Notes: generated by a model not told the origin, from the sequence alone. 64,000 nt of DNA from Bog-756 sp963704585 (GCA_963704585.1 OY969919.1:2356001-2420000); one strand, 5' to 3'. Counted from the first letter of the stretch, positions 18,680 through 27,687 are shown. A program made the numbers and translations.

Positions 18680-18858
18680 GACCTCCGGGCGGAGGCGTCT
18701 GCGTCAGGGACGCGTGCGAGCCGTTCTGTGAGCGCACGACGCTCGACACCGTGGCCGACGCCGACGCGGACGGCCGCGCTGGTCCAGGCCGACTCGGGCC
18801 AGTGCTTGGCACCCGTCGGTATGGCTCGGACGGGAGGAGAAGCGGTCAGTCGTCTTCG

Positions 18859-19650
18859 TCATGAGCCAGATGATGTCGACGTGAATGGGCCGATCGACGT
18901 CGCAGGGGCCACGATCTGGACCGCCTCACCGAAGTCGGACAGCGTCGTCGTGATGCTCTGAACTGCGGAACCGGCCGATCGTGATTGCGTCACCGTCATC
19001 GTCGCCTGCGTCCGGACGATGCGGCCGGCTCTATCGAGCCACACAGACAACACAAACGGCGCGGTTTTGATCTCCACGTCGTATGGCTGATTCTTCGAGT
19101 TCGTGAGCTCGGTCTTGCTTGTCGAAGCCGGTACGGCAACCAAGTACTCCGTGGTCGACTGCCCGCCCACTGCACGCGTGCCCGCCGTAGACACCGGACC
19201 TTCGGTCGTCTCGAGCACCTTGGTCTCCACTGCACCGAGGTACGGGTACGGATGGTGGAGCGTCCCCCGAACCCAGCTGCTCGTAGAAGGCGAGGTGTTC
19301 AGGTAGGTGGTCGTGCCGATGTCGATCTGCTTGACGGGCGGTGAGGCAGACGAGACACCGGTTCGGACATCGCTCGTGAGCGAGACGTCTGGTCCGGGGA
19401 ATCGGAGATCGCCGACCACCGCGATGTGGTCCGACTGGGTCTTCGTTGCCGATCCCTGAACGAAGGTGGCGGAGGTGTCCGAAGTCGTCACGAAGTGGGC
19501 GGAACCGGCGGATTCGGTTCGTAGGACGGCGCCCCTGATGCGTGCCAGTGCGGCTGGAGAACCTGGTGATTTCGATGTATTCGCGGACCCACAGGCCGCG
19601 AGCATGGTTGCCGCCATGAGCGTCAATCCGACTCCTCCGAGTTGGCACAT
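18859..19650 (-). CDS. LppX/LprAFG-like lipoprotein
   Basis: A 263-residue lipoprotein from ATG 19650, with lipobox LAAC near residue 20 (TMLAACGS). Features such as SDHIAVVGDLRFPG, KQIDIGTTTYLNTS, TEYLVAVPAST and VWLDRAGRIVRTQATMTV fit the LppX_LprAFG fold that carries lipids across the cell envelope in mycobacteria. No strong ribosome site is visible; the in-frame ATG at 19617 is an alternative but too close to the lipobox. The gap 19651-19951 upstream shows no gene. Confidence 0.8.
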   Translation of the reverse strand: MCQLGGVGLTLMAATMLAACGSANTSKSPGSPAALARIRGAVLRTESAGSAHFVTTSDTSATFVQGSATKTQSDHIAVVGDLRFPGPDVSLTSDVRTGVSSASPPVKQIDIGTTTYLNTSPSTSSWVRGTLHHPYPYLGAVETKVLETTEGPVSTAGTRAVGGQSTTEYLVAVPASTSKTELTNSKNQPYDVEIKTAPFVLSVWLDRAGRIVRTQATMTVTQSRSAGSAVQSITTTLSDFGEAVQIVAPATSIGPFTSTSSGS

Positions 19651-19951
19651 GGGAAGGAAAGTACTCACGTGGTGGGCCGCCCATCTCCCCTCGTCGCATT
19701 CAGTCTTCGGGGTGACACGCGCTGCAAGTGAAGAGCGAGCCGAACCCTCCACCCGCGAAGGACGTCCGTCGCCGATCTCAGCTCCCTCGGCCCGAACCAC
19801 CGCTACTGGTCCCCTTCTCGTTCGGGCCGATGCCGGTCATAGGTATTGATCTCGTGGTGCCCATGACGCAGCCACACCAGATTGCCGACAAGTTGTCGAT
19901 CAGACCCCTTGCCAGGTGCCCTGATCACTTGTCCGATGCACCGAGTGCCGC

Positions 19952-20983
19952 TCAGGCGACGACGACAGGGCCACTGCCGACGGTTCGCAGATCGCACGCG
20001 ACGTCACGGTAGGCGCGCCACAGGCTGTGTTCCACGTATGGGATCCCGTGCTGTGCACAGAACGGGCGTACCACCTTCCGTGCTCGGCGGAGATTCGCAC
20101 GTGGCATCGTCGGGAACAGATGATGTTCGATCTGACTGTCCAACCCGCCGAAGACGAATCCCACGAATGACGGCCCCGACAGGTTGCGCGAAGTCAGCAC
20201 CTGGCGGCGCAGGAATCCCAGCCGGTCGCTGCTGACCACGGTTGGCATGCCCACATGGTTGGTGAGGAAGCTTGCGCCCAAGTAGAAGCCGAACAGCGCC
20301 TGCGTGACCAAGATGAAGATCGTTGCCCGCAGTGGCGAGAGGATCAGAAACGGTCCGACGAAGAAGACACCTCCGTGAACGACGAGCAGCCCGAGCTCGA
20401 TGAGCGCGGCCCGATCCCTTCGCCGGGCGAGTGCCCTCATGCTGGCAACATGCAGGTTGAGTGCCTCGAGGAACAACAGGGGTACCAACAGATACTGTTG
20501 GATTCGGGAGAATCGCCGACCGAAGCGCCCACGCCTTCCGTTCTGGGCGGGCGTGTACACCAGTGCACCGGCGGCGATGTCCGGATCCTTGCCCTCGGAG
20601 TTCGTATGGGCATGGTGCCTGGTGTGCTTGGTCTGCCACCAATCGAAGCTGAACCCGCTGAACAGGTTGGCCAGAATGACGCCGATGACGTCGTTGCCTC
20701 GGCGACGAGCCCAGATCTGACGGTGCCCCGCGTCATGGCCGATGAAGCCGATCTGAGCCAACACGAATGCGATACCGGCAGCGAAGGTCAGGTTCCACCA
20801 GCTGTTGCCGAGCACCGCAGCGAGTACTGCCAATGCAACGAGAACAGCGACCGATGCCGAGATCTTCATCGCGTAGTAGCCACGCCGGCGGAGGAACAGC
20901 CCCTGTTGACGGACTCTCCGAGACAGCTCGGCGAAGTCTCCATGATCCGATGCGCCGTCGAGGGGAGCCTCGTACTCGGTCAT
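19952..20983 (-). CDS. Membrane fatty acid desaturase
   Basis: A 343-residue integral membrane desaturase. All three histidine boxes are present: HDAGH in IGFIGHDAGHRQ, HTRHH in TKHTRHHAHTN, and QIEHH in LDSQIEHHLFPTMPR, which places it with front-end (delta-6-like) or DesA3-like acyl-lipid/acyl-CoA desaturases. Four or more hydrophobic spans surround them. It introduces a double bond into a fatty acyl chain using a di-iron site. ATG 20983 and ATG 21001 are both possible starts, and neither has a clear ribosome site. Confidence 0.92.
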   Translation of the reverse strand: MTEYEAPLDGASDHGDFAELSRRVRQQGLFLRRRGYYAMKISASVAVLVALAVLAAVLGNSWWNLTFAAGIAFVLAQIGFIGHDAGHRQIWARRRGNDVIGVILANLFSGFSFDWWQTKHTRHHAHTNSEGKDPDIAAGALVYTPAQNGRRGRFGRRFSRIQQYLLVPLLFLEALNLHVASMRALARRRDRAALIELGLLVVHGGVFFVGPFLILSPLRATIFILVTQALFGFYLGASFLTNHVGMPTVVSSDRLGFLRRQVLTSRNLSGPSFVGFVFGGLDSQIEHHLFPTMPRANLRRARKVVRPFCAQHGIPYVEHSLWRAYRDVACDLRTVGSGPVVVA

Positions 20984-21347
20984 CGTGCTTCGTTCGACCA
21001 TTGCCAACAGGCGACTGTGACCGACTCGGCTCTCGTGCTTCCTGCTGGTTCCGAAATCGGTGGCTACTCTCTGGCCCCTGCTGCGAGGTGCCGGCCAACC
21101 TTCGACCTCTCGGGTCGAGTAGCCGGCTCATCTCGACGGAGGCGCTCCTCTGTACTGCCGCTTGCACACCATGCTACCGGTCGCGACGCTGCCGTCCGGT
21201 CTGGTTGCCCAGAGAAATTGGGACAGGAGCCATTGGGGCGACACCACGTCCTTGTTCATGGAGGCGGGGATTGCGCGAGGTCGTCCCTTGGCTCCGCGGA
21301 ACCGCCGGTCATCGATGAACCACAGCCTGGGCCTCGACCGCCGAGAC
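20984..21347 (-). other. Intergenic region upstream of desaturase, no gene seen
   Basis: About 360 bases between the desaturase start and the stop of the HNH protein. No convincing gene on either strand; open frames here lack ribosome sites and conserved motifs. It presumably holds the desaturase promoter, but no clear elements were identified. Confidence 0.4.
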
Positions 21348-22649
21348 TCATGCCTCAGGCGGTGACTTCCCCGTTGCGGCCACCCCAAGGTCCGGCTCCT
21401 GTCCGAGGGGCGGCTTCGGGGTGAAGCTCCATGCCGGCGATCCGTCGTCTCGGTTGCCGGTGCGCTCGAGCGTCCACCCCTTGTACGTCTTGAGCAAGTG
21501 ATGCCAATGGCAGAGGCGCACCAAGTTGGCGAGGCTCGTCGGCCCACCGGCCGCGAACGGCTCGAGGTGGTCGATCTCGAGATCGTCGCGCTGTTCGCAT
21601 CCCGGGACCACGCACGTCGGGTCCCGTTCGACGAGCGCTCTCCGCAGCGAGGCCGGGATGGTCCGTCCCGAGTGGGCGACTGAGCTCACATCGACCCCGT
21701 CGGTCACGAGCACGCTGAGGAGCGAGTCGACGGCAAGCCGGCGGGCGACGTCGACCGGGATCGGCCCGACGCCCGGGATCTCGCAGATCTCGCCCGGTTC
21801 GAGGCTGCCGCGCACGAGGGCGGCATGGTCGACCCGGACGTGCACCGTCGCCGTGGGCTCGGTCGGTGGCGAGTCGAGCTGGCCGCCGCTCGCCCCGTTC
21901 CGACGGGAGGCAGCGGACGGAGACGTGGTCGGGTGCCGCGTCTGCCGGTCGCACACGAGCTTGACGAGTGCATCGGCCGCATGCGCCTTCCGCGACTCGT
22001 CGATGCCGGCGGCGCTCGCGTCGCGGACGAGACGGTCGGTCGCACGCTTGAGCACGCCGAGCAGACGTGCACCGTCGTCCGGGGTGAGGCGGGCGTCGAA
22101 GCGGACCGCGCCGTCGTGGTCGACCCAGTTCTTCAGGTACCGGCCTCGCCGGATCGCCTCGTACGTCGCCGCGAGATCCTTGCCGGCGGCTCGCACGCGG
22201 CGACAACGCAGCTTGAGCATGTTGACGGGCTGGGCGGCGGCGTCGATCAGCTCCCGTTCGGACTCCGGGTGGACGATCGCCGCGTTCGCGATCTCCTTGA
22301 CCTGGGTCTCCGAGAGCTTCCCGTTGCGAAGCGCCTCGTCGGTCGCCGGCAGGGAACCCAGATGGCGCGCGGCCTCCAGGGTGGCGATGGCGGGACCGAG
22401 CGCCGTGCCGGTGGCCTGGGCGAGGTGGGCGGCGGCCGACCGGTGCCCGTCGCGCCGCCACACGTTGGACGACTCGACCCGTCGTGCCGCGAGGAGCTTC
22501 CCTCCCGAAGCGAGCTTCTCGAGATCGGCGAAGACGTCGAGCAGGCGGGCCGCATCGGCACCGTCCAGCCGCTCGGGGTCGAGGTCGGCGAGCGCCGACC
22601 GCAGCTCTCGCGAGATCCGGGTGAGGGTGTCGAGGAGCACGGCGATCAT
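21348..22649 (-). CDS. DUF222 / HNH endonuclease-domain protein (13E12 repeat family)
   Basis: A 433-residue protein with an N-terminal DUF222 helical region (ADLEKLASGGKLLAARRV, GKLSETQVKEIANAA) and a C-terminal HNH domain: CVVPGCEQRDDLEIDHLEPF, then LANLVRLCHWHHLLKTY. This is the family multiplied in mycobacteria as the 13E12 repeats; their function is not firmly known, though the HNH residues are intact here. The start at 22649 (MIAVLLDT) was chosen from family similarity; the frame is open further upstream. Confidence 0.9.
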   Translation of the reverse strand: MIAVLLDTLTRISRELRSALADLDPERLDGADAARLLDVFADLEKLASGGKLLAARRVESSNVWRRDGHRSAAAHLAQATGTALGPAIATLEAARHLGSLPATDEALRNGKLSETQVKEIANAAIVHPESERELIDAAAQPVNMLKLRCRRVRAAGKDLAATYEAIRRGRYLKNWVDHDGAVRFDARLTPDDGARLLGVLKRATDRLVRDASAAGIDESRKAHAADALVKLVCDRQTRHPTTSPSAASRRNGASGGQLDSPPTEPTATVHVRVDHAALVRGSLEPGEICEIPGVGPIPVDVARRLAVDSLLSVLVTDGVDVSSVAHSGRTIPASLRRALVERDPTCVVPGCEQRDDLEIDHLEPFAAGGPTSLANLVRLCHWHHLLKTYKGWTLERTGNRDDGSPAWSFTPKPPLGQEPDLGVAATGKSPPEA

Positions 22650-22849
22650 GCTCGCGAGTGGGTGTGACGGGTTGCGACAGCAGGGCACGCCACGGACGCA
22701 ACGATGCGTCACCGTCGATCCGGAGCGGTACGGCACCGAACCCCTGCTGGCGCCGCCTGGGCCCCGACGGCCGCGGCTACTCTCGTGCTGCGCTGTGGCC
22801 CCGACCGGCGGTGTCGCACGCCTCCCGCCCGAGGAAAGGATCCCGCTCC

Positions 22850-23386
22850 ATGCCCCGTCTGCGCAGGTGGTCGATCGTCATGCTGTCTGCGTCGGCCGTG
22901 GGATTGGCCGCGTGCAGCAGCTCGTCGGCCTCGAGCACGACCGGCTCGCCTCCGAGTACCACCCCGCCCACGACCGTCGTGACCGTACCCGTCTCGGATC
23001 CGTCACCTGCGGGGACGGCCGGGACCCAGCCGACCGTGGTCGTGCCGAGCGGAACCCCACCGACCAACCTCGAGAGCTCGGATCTCATCGCGGGCACCGG
23101 CCCGGCCGCGAAGAAGGGCGACAACGTCCAGGTGCAGTACGTGCTCGCGACGTACTCGAGCGGAAAGGTCGTCCAGTCCTCGTGGACGTCCCAGCCGTTC
23201 TCCTTCACGCTGGGGGCGGGCCAGGTCATCCCCGGCTGGGACGACGGCGTCGTCGGGATGAAGGTCGGCGGGCGGAGGGAGCTCGTCATCCCGCCGAGCC
23301 TCGGCTACGGATCGAGCTCACCCGGTCCCGGCATCGCGGCCAACGACACGCTGGTGTTCGTGGTCGACATGCTCAAGATCAACTGA
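22850..23386 (+). CDS. FKBP-type peptidyl-prolyl isomerase lipoprotein
   Basis: A 178-residue protein from ATG 22850 (AAGGA upstream). A lipoprotein signal ends in LAAC, then a Ser/Thr/Pro-rich spacer of about 60 residues, then one FKBP domain: KKGDNVQVQYVL, VIPGWDDGVVGMKVGGRREL, IPPSLGYGS, NDTLVFVVDMLKI. It should act on the outer face of the membrane in folding of exported proteins. The last eight bases overlap the convergent GNAT gene. Confidence 0.92.
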   Translation: MPRLRRWSIVMLSASAVGLAACSSSSASSTTGSPPSTTPPTTVVTVPVSDPSPAGTAGTQPTVVVPSGTPPTNLESSDLIAGTGPAAKKGDNVQVQYVLATYSSGKVVQSSWTSQPFSFTLGAGQVIPGWDDGVVGMKVGGRRELVIPPSLGYGSSSPGPGIAANDTLVFVVDMLKIN

Positions 23387-24137
23387 GCCGGATCACCCGA
23401 GCCGGATCGACCGAGCCGGATCGACTGCGCCGGTTCGACTGATCCGGAGCAGCTGCGCCGGAGCAGTCGAGCAACCGCCCGCCTGCGCCGGGCGGCCCAC
23501 AGGAGAGACCCGCGGCACACCGCCTCGAGCGCGACGGCCGCCACGGCAGGTGCAACGGCGTCGGATCCTCTCCGGTGCGCGCCCAGATCATGCGACGGCC
23601 GCTCTCGCCCGGTGCCTCCGGTGGCCGGTCGTCGACGCGTTCGAGCGTGAAGCCGAGCTTGGGCGGTATCGCCGCGCTGCGTCCATTGGTCTCGTCGCAG
23701 TGGATCTCGACCCGACCGACGCCGTCGAGGCCGAGCGCGGTCCGTGCGAGCTCGCCCGCGGCCGCCGTGGCGAGACCCTGACCGGCGACATCGGTGCGCA
23801 CCCAGTAGCCGATCTCGAGGCCGCCGGCGCCGACCCGGTCGTGCAGGCCGCAGCACCCCCAGAGGGAACCGCGCGCACCGGGACGACCGACCACCATGCC
23901 GAACTGGAACTCCGTCCGGTCATCCCAGCTCGCATCCGCGCGCCCGAGGAACTCGCCGATCGAGCCGACGGTCGCCGGTGTCTGCGCCCATGGCATCCAG
24001 GGGCGGAGCTCGTCGAGGCTCGCGTTGACCGCGTCGACGAGCTCGTCGAGTCGGGACGGCGCGACCCGTTCGAGGGTGAGGTCGCCGATCGTGATCGATG
24101 CGGGTGGCTCGTCGTCGAGCCAGGCGCTCCGTGCCAT
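23379..24137 (-). CDS. GNAT acetyltransferase (RimJ/RimL type) with repeat-encoded tail
   Basis: A 252-residue protein. Residues 14-175 are a RimJ/RimL-like acetyltransferase: SLDELRPWMPWAQ, LEIGYWVRTDVAGQGLAT with the acetyl-CoA loop, and ETNGRSAAIPPKLGF. The final 70 or so residues (after WARTGEDPTPLHLPW) are Arg/Ser/Gly-rich, have no family counterpart that I know, and end inside the 14-base tandem repeats. The natural stop may have been lost, by mutation or by a consensus error. Substrate unknown. Confidence 0.85.
   Translation of the reverse strand: MARSAWLDDEPPASITIGDLTLERVAPSRLDELVDAVNASLDELRPWMPWAQTPATVGSIGEFLGRADASWDDRTEFQFGMVVGRPGARGSLWGCCGLHDRVGAGGLEIGYWVRTDVAGQGLATAAAGELARTALGLDGVGRVEIHCDETNGRSAAIPPKLGFTLERVDDRPPEAPGESGRRMIWARTGEDPTPLHLPWRPSRSRRCAAGLSCGPPGAGGRLLDCSGAAAPDQSNRRSRSGSVDPARVIRLS
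23384..23473 (+). repeat. Degenerate 14-base tandem repeat
   Basis: About six copies of a 14-base unit resembling gagccggatcgacc follow the FKBP stop codon (gagccggatcaccc, gagccggatcgacc, gagccggatcgact, gcgccggttcgact, gatccggagcagct, gcgccggagcagtc). On the minus strand they encode the last residues of the GNAT protein, which end in an unusual Ser/Arg-rich tail. Confidence 0.75.
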
Positions 24138-24181
24138 CCCGGGCCTCCCGCCGTGCCCCGCTGCTCAGCGCCCCGCGGCGC

Positions 24182-24700
24182 TCATGTCTCGGGACCCCCG
24201 GACGGCGGGCCACTCCACCGGTAGACGTTCGTCGTGCGGGCCTCGAAGCCGAGACGCACGTAGAGCCGGTTCGCCGCCTCGCGGCTCGGTCGCGACGTGA
24301 GGTCGACCGAACGGGCCCCGTTTGCGCTCGCGTATGCCGTGGCGGCGTGGACCAGTGCGGCGCCGGCCCCGGCGCCCCGCGCGGCTTCGTCGACCACCAC
24401 GTCCTCGATCCAGGCCCGGAGGCCGGTCGGAATCCGGAAGAGCGCAAGGGTGAGCGAGCCGACGATCACACCGTTCCCGTCGCGTGCGACGAACAGCACC
24501 GAGGCGGGGGAGCGCACGATCTCCTCGAGCTCGACACGGCCGGGAGGGGGCGACGACGAGGAGAGCTGGGGGGTCAGGCGGACGAAGGCGTCGACGAGCT
24601 CGTCGTCGACCGTGTCGACCTCGCTCACCACCACGGTCGGAGCGCTGGAGCCGTTGGCCGCCGCGCCGTGGTCCCGGGCGACGCGTTGCTCCTGATCCAC
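24182..24700 (-). CDS. GNAT family acetyltransferase
   Basis: A 172-residue GNAT protein: VLFVARDGNGVIVGSLTLALF, IEDVVVDEAARGAGAGAALV (acetyl-CoA pyrophosphate loop) and SREAANRLYVRLGFEARTTNVYRW. This resembles the PhnO/Eis-unlike small GNATs that often act on amino-sugars or amines, but the substrate is not predictable. It sits between a second GNAT and a NUDIX gene on the same strand, with short gaps, so the three may be co-transcribed. Confidence 0.88.
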   Translation of the reverse strand: MDQEQRVARDHGAAANGSSAPTVVVSEVDTVDDELVDAFVRLTPQLSSSSPPPGRVELEEIVRSPASVLFVARDGNGVIVGSLTLALFRIPTGLRAWIEDVVVDEAARGAGAGAALVHAATAYASANGARSVDLTSRPSREAANRLYVRLGFEARTTNVYRWSGPPSGGPET

Positions 24701-24730
24701 GGAGTGCGAGTGTAGCGAGGTGGTCGGGGC

Positions 24731-25429
24731 TCAGTCCCGCTCGGCATCCCCGCGCCAGACCGGGGAGCGGACCGAGTCGTAGAGGACTTCGACCGGCTCG
24801 CCGCGCAGTGCAGCGAAGACGTGCCGGCCCCACCGGTCCGCGCCCGCGAGCGGGTACGGGAGGTCGTCGAGCGGGAACCAGCCGACGTCCGAGCACTCGA
24901 GGGGGTGTGCCCGCAGCTCGCCACCGATCGGCCGGCACTGGAACACGAGGGAGTAGAGCGGGATCCTGCTGATCCCAATGCGCAGGCCGTCGAGGACGGC
25001 GATGAGGCGTACGACCTCGACGTCGATGCCGGTCTCCTCCTCGACCTCCTTCACCACCACTTCTGCCGCCGAGTAGCCGATGTCGGCCCAGCCGGTCGGG
25101 TAGAGCCAGATGCCCGAGTCGGCGCGCTTGACGAGCAGGATCTCGCCCTTGTCGTTCCCGACCGCCGCTCCGACGGCAACCTTGGGCGTGACGTAGCCGG
25201 GGACGCCCTTGCCGACCGACTCGAGCCAGTCGTGGACGAGCCCCTCGACGTCTTCCGCGTCGCCCGACCCCTCCTCGGCGGTGACCCGGATGTCGGCGGC
25301 CACGCGCAGGATCTCCTCGAAGCGCTCGCGCTCGTAGAGGGACTCGGTGAACCCGAGTCCCGTGCGCGCGATGCCCGCCAGCGCCTCGCTCCACCGCAGC
25401 AGCTGCTTGGTGGAGGGAACGTGCTCCAT
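24731..25429 (-). CDS. NUDIX hydrolase with N-terminal helical domain
   Basis: A 232-residue protein from ATG 25429. The first 70 residues (LLRWSEALAGIARTGLGF, YERERFEEILRVAADI) match the N-terminal helical domain of the X-linked nucleoside-diphosphate hydrolase subfamily. The NUDIX box is GWADIGYSAAEVVVKEVEEE followed by TGID, so the GX5EX7REUXEEXGU pattern is nearly kept, with Ile-Gly in place of the usual spacing and Lys for Arg (VVKEVEEETG). It likely cleaves a nucleotide or nucleotide sugar. A small Cys protein is transcribed divergently 57 bases away. Confidence 0.88.
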   Translation of the reverse strand: MEHVPSTKQLLRWSEALAGIARTGLGFTESLYERERFEEILRVAADIRVTAEEGSGDAEDVEGLVHDWLESVGKGVPGYVTPKVAVGAAVGNDKGEILLVKRADSGIWLYPTGWADIGYSAAEVVVKEVEEETGIDVEVVRLIAVLDGLRIGISRIPLYSLVFQCRPIGGELRAHPLECSDVGWFPLDDLPYPLAGADRWGRHVFAALRGEPVEVLYDSVRSPVWRGDAERD

Positions 25430-25486
25430 CCGCCTGACGCTACCCCACTGCCACCTGGATCCGGCCGGCGTCGGGCACAATGGAGC

Positions 25487-25678
25487 GTGGCCGTACACGA
25501 GGACTGCCGGCACTACATCATGCAGACGACGGCGAGCGAGGAGAAGCTCGAGCGCTGTCGGATGGGTGCGAACGGGCAGCTCCCCTTCTCCTGCCCGGAC
25601 GGCTGCCTCTTCTACGAACCCCGCAAGGTCTCGGGAGCGGGCTGGACCATCCGCACCCGCGAGGACCCCACCCCGTAG
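25487..25678 (+). CDS. Small cysteine-containing protein, function unknown
   Basis: A 63-residue protein starting at GTG 25487. It has CRHYIMQTTASEEKLERCRMG and FSCPDGCLFYEPRKV, so four Cys (C-x3 with nearby His, C, and C-x3-C) that could bind a metal such as zinc. The residue pattern looks coding, unlike the shadow frames here. It is divergent from the NUDIX gene. I do not recognise the family. The start is uncertain because GGAG is too close to GTG. Confidence 0.6.
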   Translation: MAVHEDCRHYIMQTTASEEKLERCRMGANGQLPFSCPDGCLFYEPRKVSGAGWTIRTREDPTP

Positions 25679-25742
25679 CGGCCCCGACCGTCCGGGCGCC
25701 ATCGACACCCAGGGCATGCATCCCCGGTGGATCGGATGAGGC

Positions 25743-25982
25743 TCAGCTCTCGATCACGTCCCCGAGCAGGTCGACCTGGACCCCTTCGCCGCGGAGCCAC
25801 TCGACCGCGCGGTCCACGGTCGCCGCGTCGCCGTCGAGCTCGCAGATGATCCAGCCGCTGTGCTCGCCCACATCGGCGCGCCGGATGTTGAGGAGGACGT
25901 CGAGCTCCTTGAGCATCCTCGCGATGATCGGCTCGCGGACGAGCTCTTCGGGAAACGTGAGCTTGACCCGGACTCCGATCAC
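25743..25982 (-). CDS. NIL-domain protein coupled to LarE
   Basis: A 79-residue protein starting with GTG 25982, preceded by AGGAGGT at six bases. It reads VIGVRVKLTFPEELVREPII, then LNIRRADVGEHSGWIICELDG and AVEWLRGEGVQVDLLGDVIES, the ferredoxin-like NIL domain found at the end of methionine ABC ATPases and as stand-alone proteins. Its GTG overlaps the larE TGA (GTGA), so it should be made in step with LarE. Role unknown; small-molecule or metal binding is a guess. Confidence 0.85.
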   Translation of the reverse strand: MIGVRVKLTFPEELVREPIIARMLKELDVLLNIRRADVGEHSGWIICELDGDAATVDRAVEWLRGEGVQVDLLGDVIES

Positions 25983-26966
25983 CGGGGGACCTCCTGCGCC
26001 GCGGGCCTTTTCGACGTGGGTGCCGACGTCCGCGCCGCCGCCGAGGATGCGGACGCCGAGTGCGCAGATCCTGCGAGCGCGCCGTTGAGGTTCCCCGACC
26101 GGAAGCCGTCGAGGTCGAGCGTCACGTAGCGGTAACCGGCCGCATGGACCGCACCGGCCACCTCGGCCCGCCGTTCGACCACCCGGTCGAGGTCCTCGAC
26201 GGGCACCTCGAGACGGGCGGTGTCGCCGTAGTGGCGCACCCGGAGCTGACGGAAGCCGATCGCGGCGCAGCGCAGACTCCGCGTCGGCGACCGACGAGAG
26301 GGTGCCGATCGTGACCGGCGTGCCGTAGGGCACACGCGAGGCGAGGCAGGCCGCGGCCGGCTTGTCCCACGTCCGGAGCCCGAGCGTGCGCGACCACCTG
26401 CGGACGTCGGCTTTGGTGAACCCGGCGCGCACCAACGGGAAGATCGCACCGCGCTCGGTGGCCGCCTGCTGCCCGGGGCGGTGGTCGCCGAGATCGTCGA
26501 CGTTGACCCCGAGGACCACCGTCGCGCCAGTGCCTCCCCGCTCGGCCGCTGCGATCGGTGCGAGCGCCTCGAGCAGCGACGTCTTGCAGTGGTAGCACCG
26601 GTCTCCGGCGTTGGCCGTGTACGCCGGGACGTCGAGCTCGTCGGTCGCGACCTCGGAGTGACGCAGTCCCCACTCCGCTGCGAGCGCCCGGCAGTCGAGG
26701 AGCTCTTCGGGCGCGAGCGACGGCGAGACCGCGGTCACGCAGAGCACGTGGTCCACGCCGAGCGTGTCCGCCGCGGTCCAGGCGAGGAACGCCGAGTCCG
26801 CGCCGCCGCTGAACGCGACGACCATCGGTCCGATCGCCGCGAGCTCTCGGCGGAGCGACGCCAGGTCGGCTCCCGCCGCCGATGCCGCTGACGCCGATGC
26901 CGCCGCCCCTGCCGGCGACGCGCCGCTCTCGATGACGGGTGCCTCCGCCGTTCCCACGGTCGCCAC
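25979..26966 (-). CDS. larE: LarE, sulfur transferase of the nickel-pincer nucleotide pathway (one frame break)
   Basis: An ATP pyrophosphatase-type protein from 26966. After an Ala-rich lead it has the PP-loop VVAFSGGADSAFLAW, then NAGDRCYHCKTSLLEAL, VVLGVNVDDLGDHRPGQQA and LGLRTWDKPAAACLASRVPYG, all typical of LarE. The Cys in the CLASR motif (ACLASRV) fits the sacrificial-cysteine type of LarE. At about 26280 the frame breaks after SSVADA; deleting one G of GCGGAG joins it to SLRCAAIGFRQLRVRHYGD and the end YVTLDLDGFRSGNLNGAL. Corrected length is 328 residues. Read uncorrected, the frame runs falsely into the NIL gene. It thiolates the LarB product using ATP. hemQ lies four bases upstream. 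Confidence 0.88.
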
Positions 26967-26970
26967 GTCC

Positions 26971-27687
26971 TCAGGCCTCGGGGGCGATCTCGGCGACGAC
27001 GTCCTCGACCGGTGCGACGAGGCCGGTCACGAACGGACCGAACTCGCCGAAGCGCGCCGAGCCCTCGTCGAACCGCATGCGGTACACGCACTCCTTGAGG
27101 TCGTCGGGATTGGCGCCGAAGAGCGTCACGCCCCACTCCCAGTCGTCGATGCCGGTCGAGCCGGTGACCACCTGGAGGATCCTCCCGGCGAAGGTGCGGC
27201 CCACGGCGCCGTGCGCGTACATGAGGTCCTTGCGCTCCTCGAATGGGGTGAGGTACCAGTTCGAACCCGGCACGTCGCCGCGCCGCTTGGACATCGGGTA
27301 GAAGCAGAATGCTCGCAGGCCCTCGGGCGGCAGCTTCGGATAGAGGCGGGCCTGCTTGAGCTCGTCGGGGACTCCCGCCGCGTACTCCGACACCTCGGTG
27401 ACCGAGACGTACGAGTCGGCGACGACGAGGCCCGCAGCCTGAATGTCGGCCTGGAGCCGGCGCAGCCTCCAGAGGTCCGCGCCGAGTGCCATGAAGCCGA
27501 GGTCGGCCTTGTGCCCGAGCACCGCGACGGTCACGACCTGGACTTCGTCGGACTCGGCCGCCTTCACCGCCTGGACGATCGCGTGGCGGTCGACGTTCAC
27601 CGGCGCCCCGCCCCCCGCCCCGGTCGGCAGCCGGCAGAAGAGGTGGAGGACGCCCCAGCCGATCGAGGGGGTGAGGGGTTCCGTCAC
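26971..27687 (-). CDS. hemQ: Coproheme decarboxylase HemQ (chlorite dismutase-like)
   Basis: A 238-residue protein from GTG 27687, which makes haem b by decarboxylating coproheme in the coproporphyrin-dependent route of Gram-positive bacteria. It has WGVLHLFCRLP at the start, FMALGADLWRLRRLQADI, the FCFYPMSKRRG motif with the reactive Tyr, WYLTPFEERKDLMYAHGAVGR with the proximal His, and DDWEWGVTLFGANPDDLKECV. The longer frame up to 27771 would read through the groEL terminator hairpin, which supports the GTG start. larE starts four bases downstream, so the genes are probably co-transcribed. Confidence 0.93.
   Translation of the reverse strand: MTEPLTPSIGWGVLHLFCRLPTGAGGGAPVNVDRHAIVQAVKAAESDEVQVVTVAVLGHKADLGFMALGADLWRLRRLQADIQAAGLVVADSYVSVTEVSEYAAGVPDELKQARLYPKLPPEGLRAFCFYPMSKRRGDVPGSNWYLTPFEERKDLMYAHGAVGRTFAGRILQVVTGSTGIDDWEWGVTLFGANPDDLKECVYRMRFDEGSARFGEFGPFVTGLVAPVEDVVAEIAPEA

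Noticed and set aside
25743..26966. Apparent fusion protein of LarE and a NIL domain
   Set aside because: The joining segment is out-of-frame noise created by the break near 26280; the NIL gene has its own ribosome site and GTG start.
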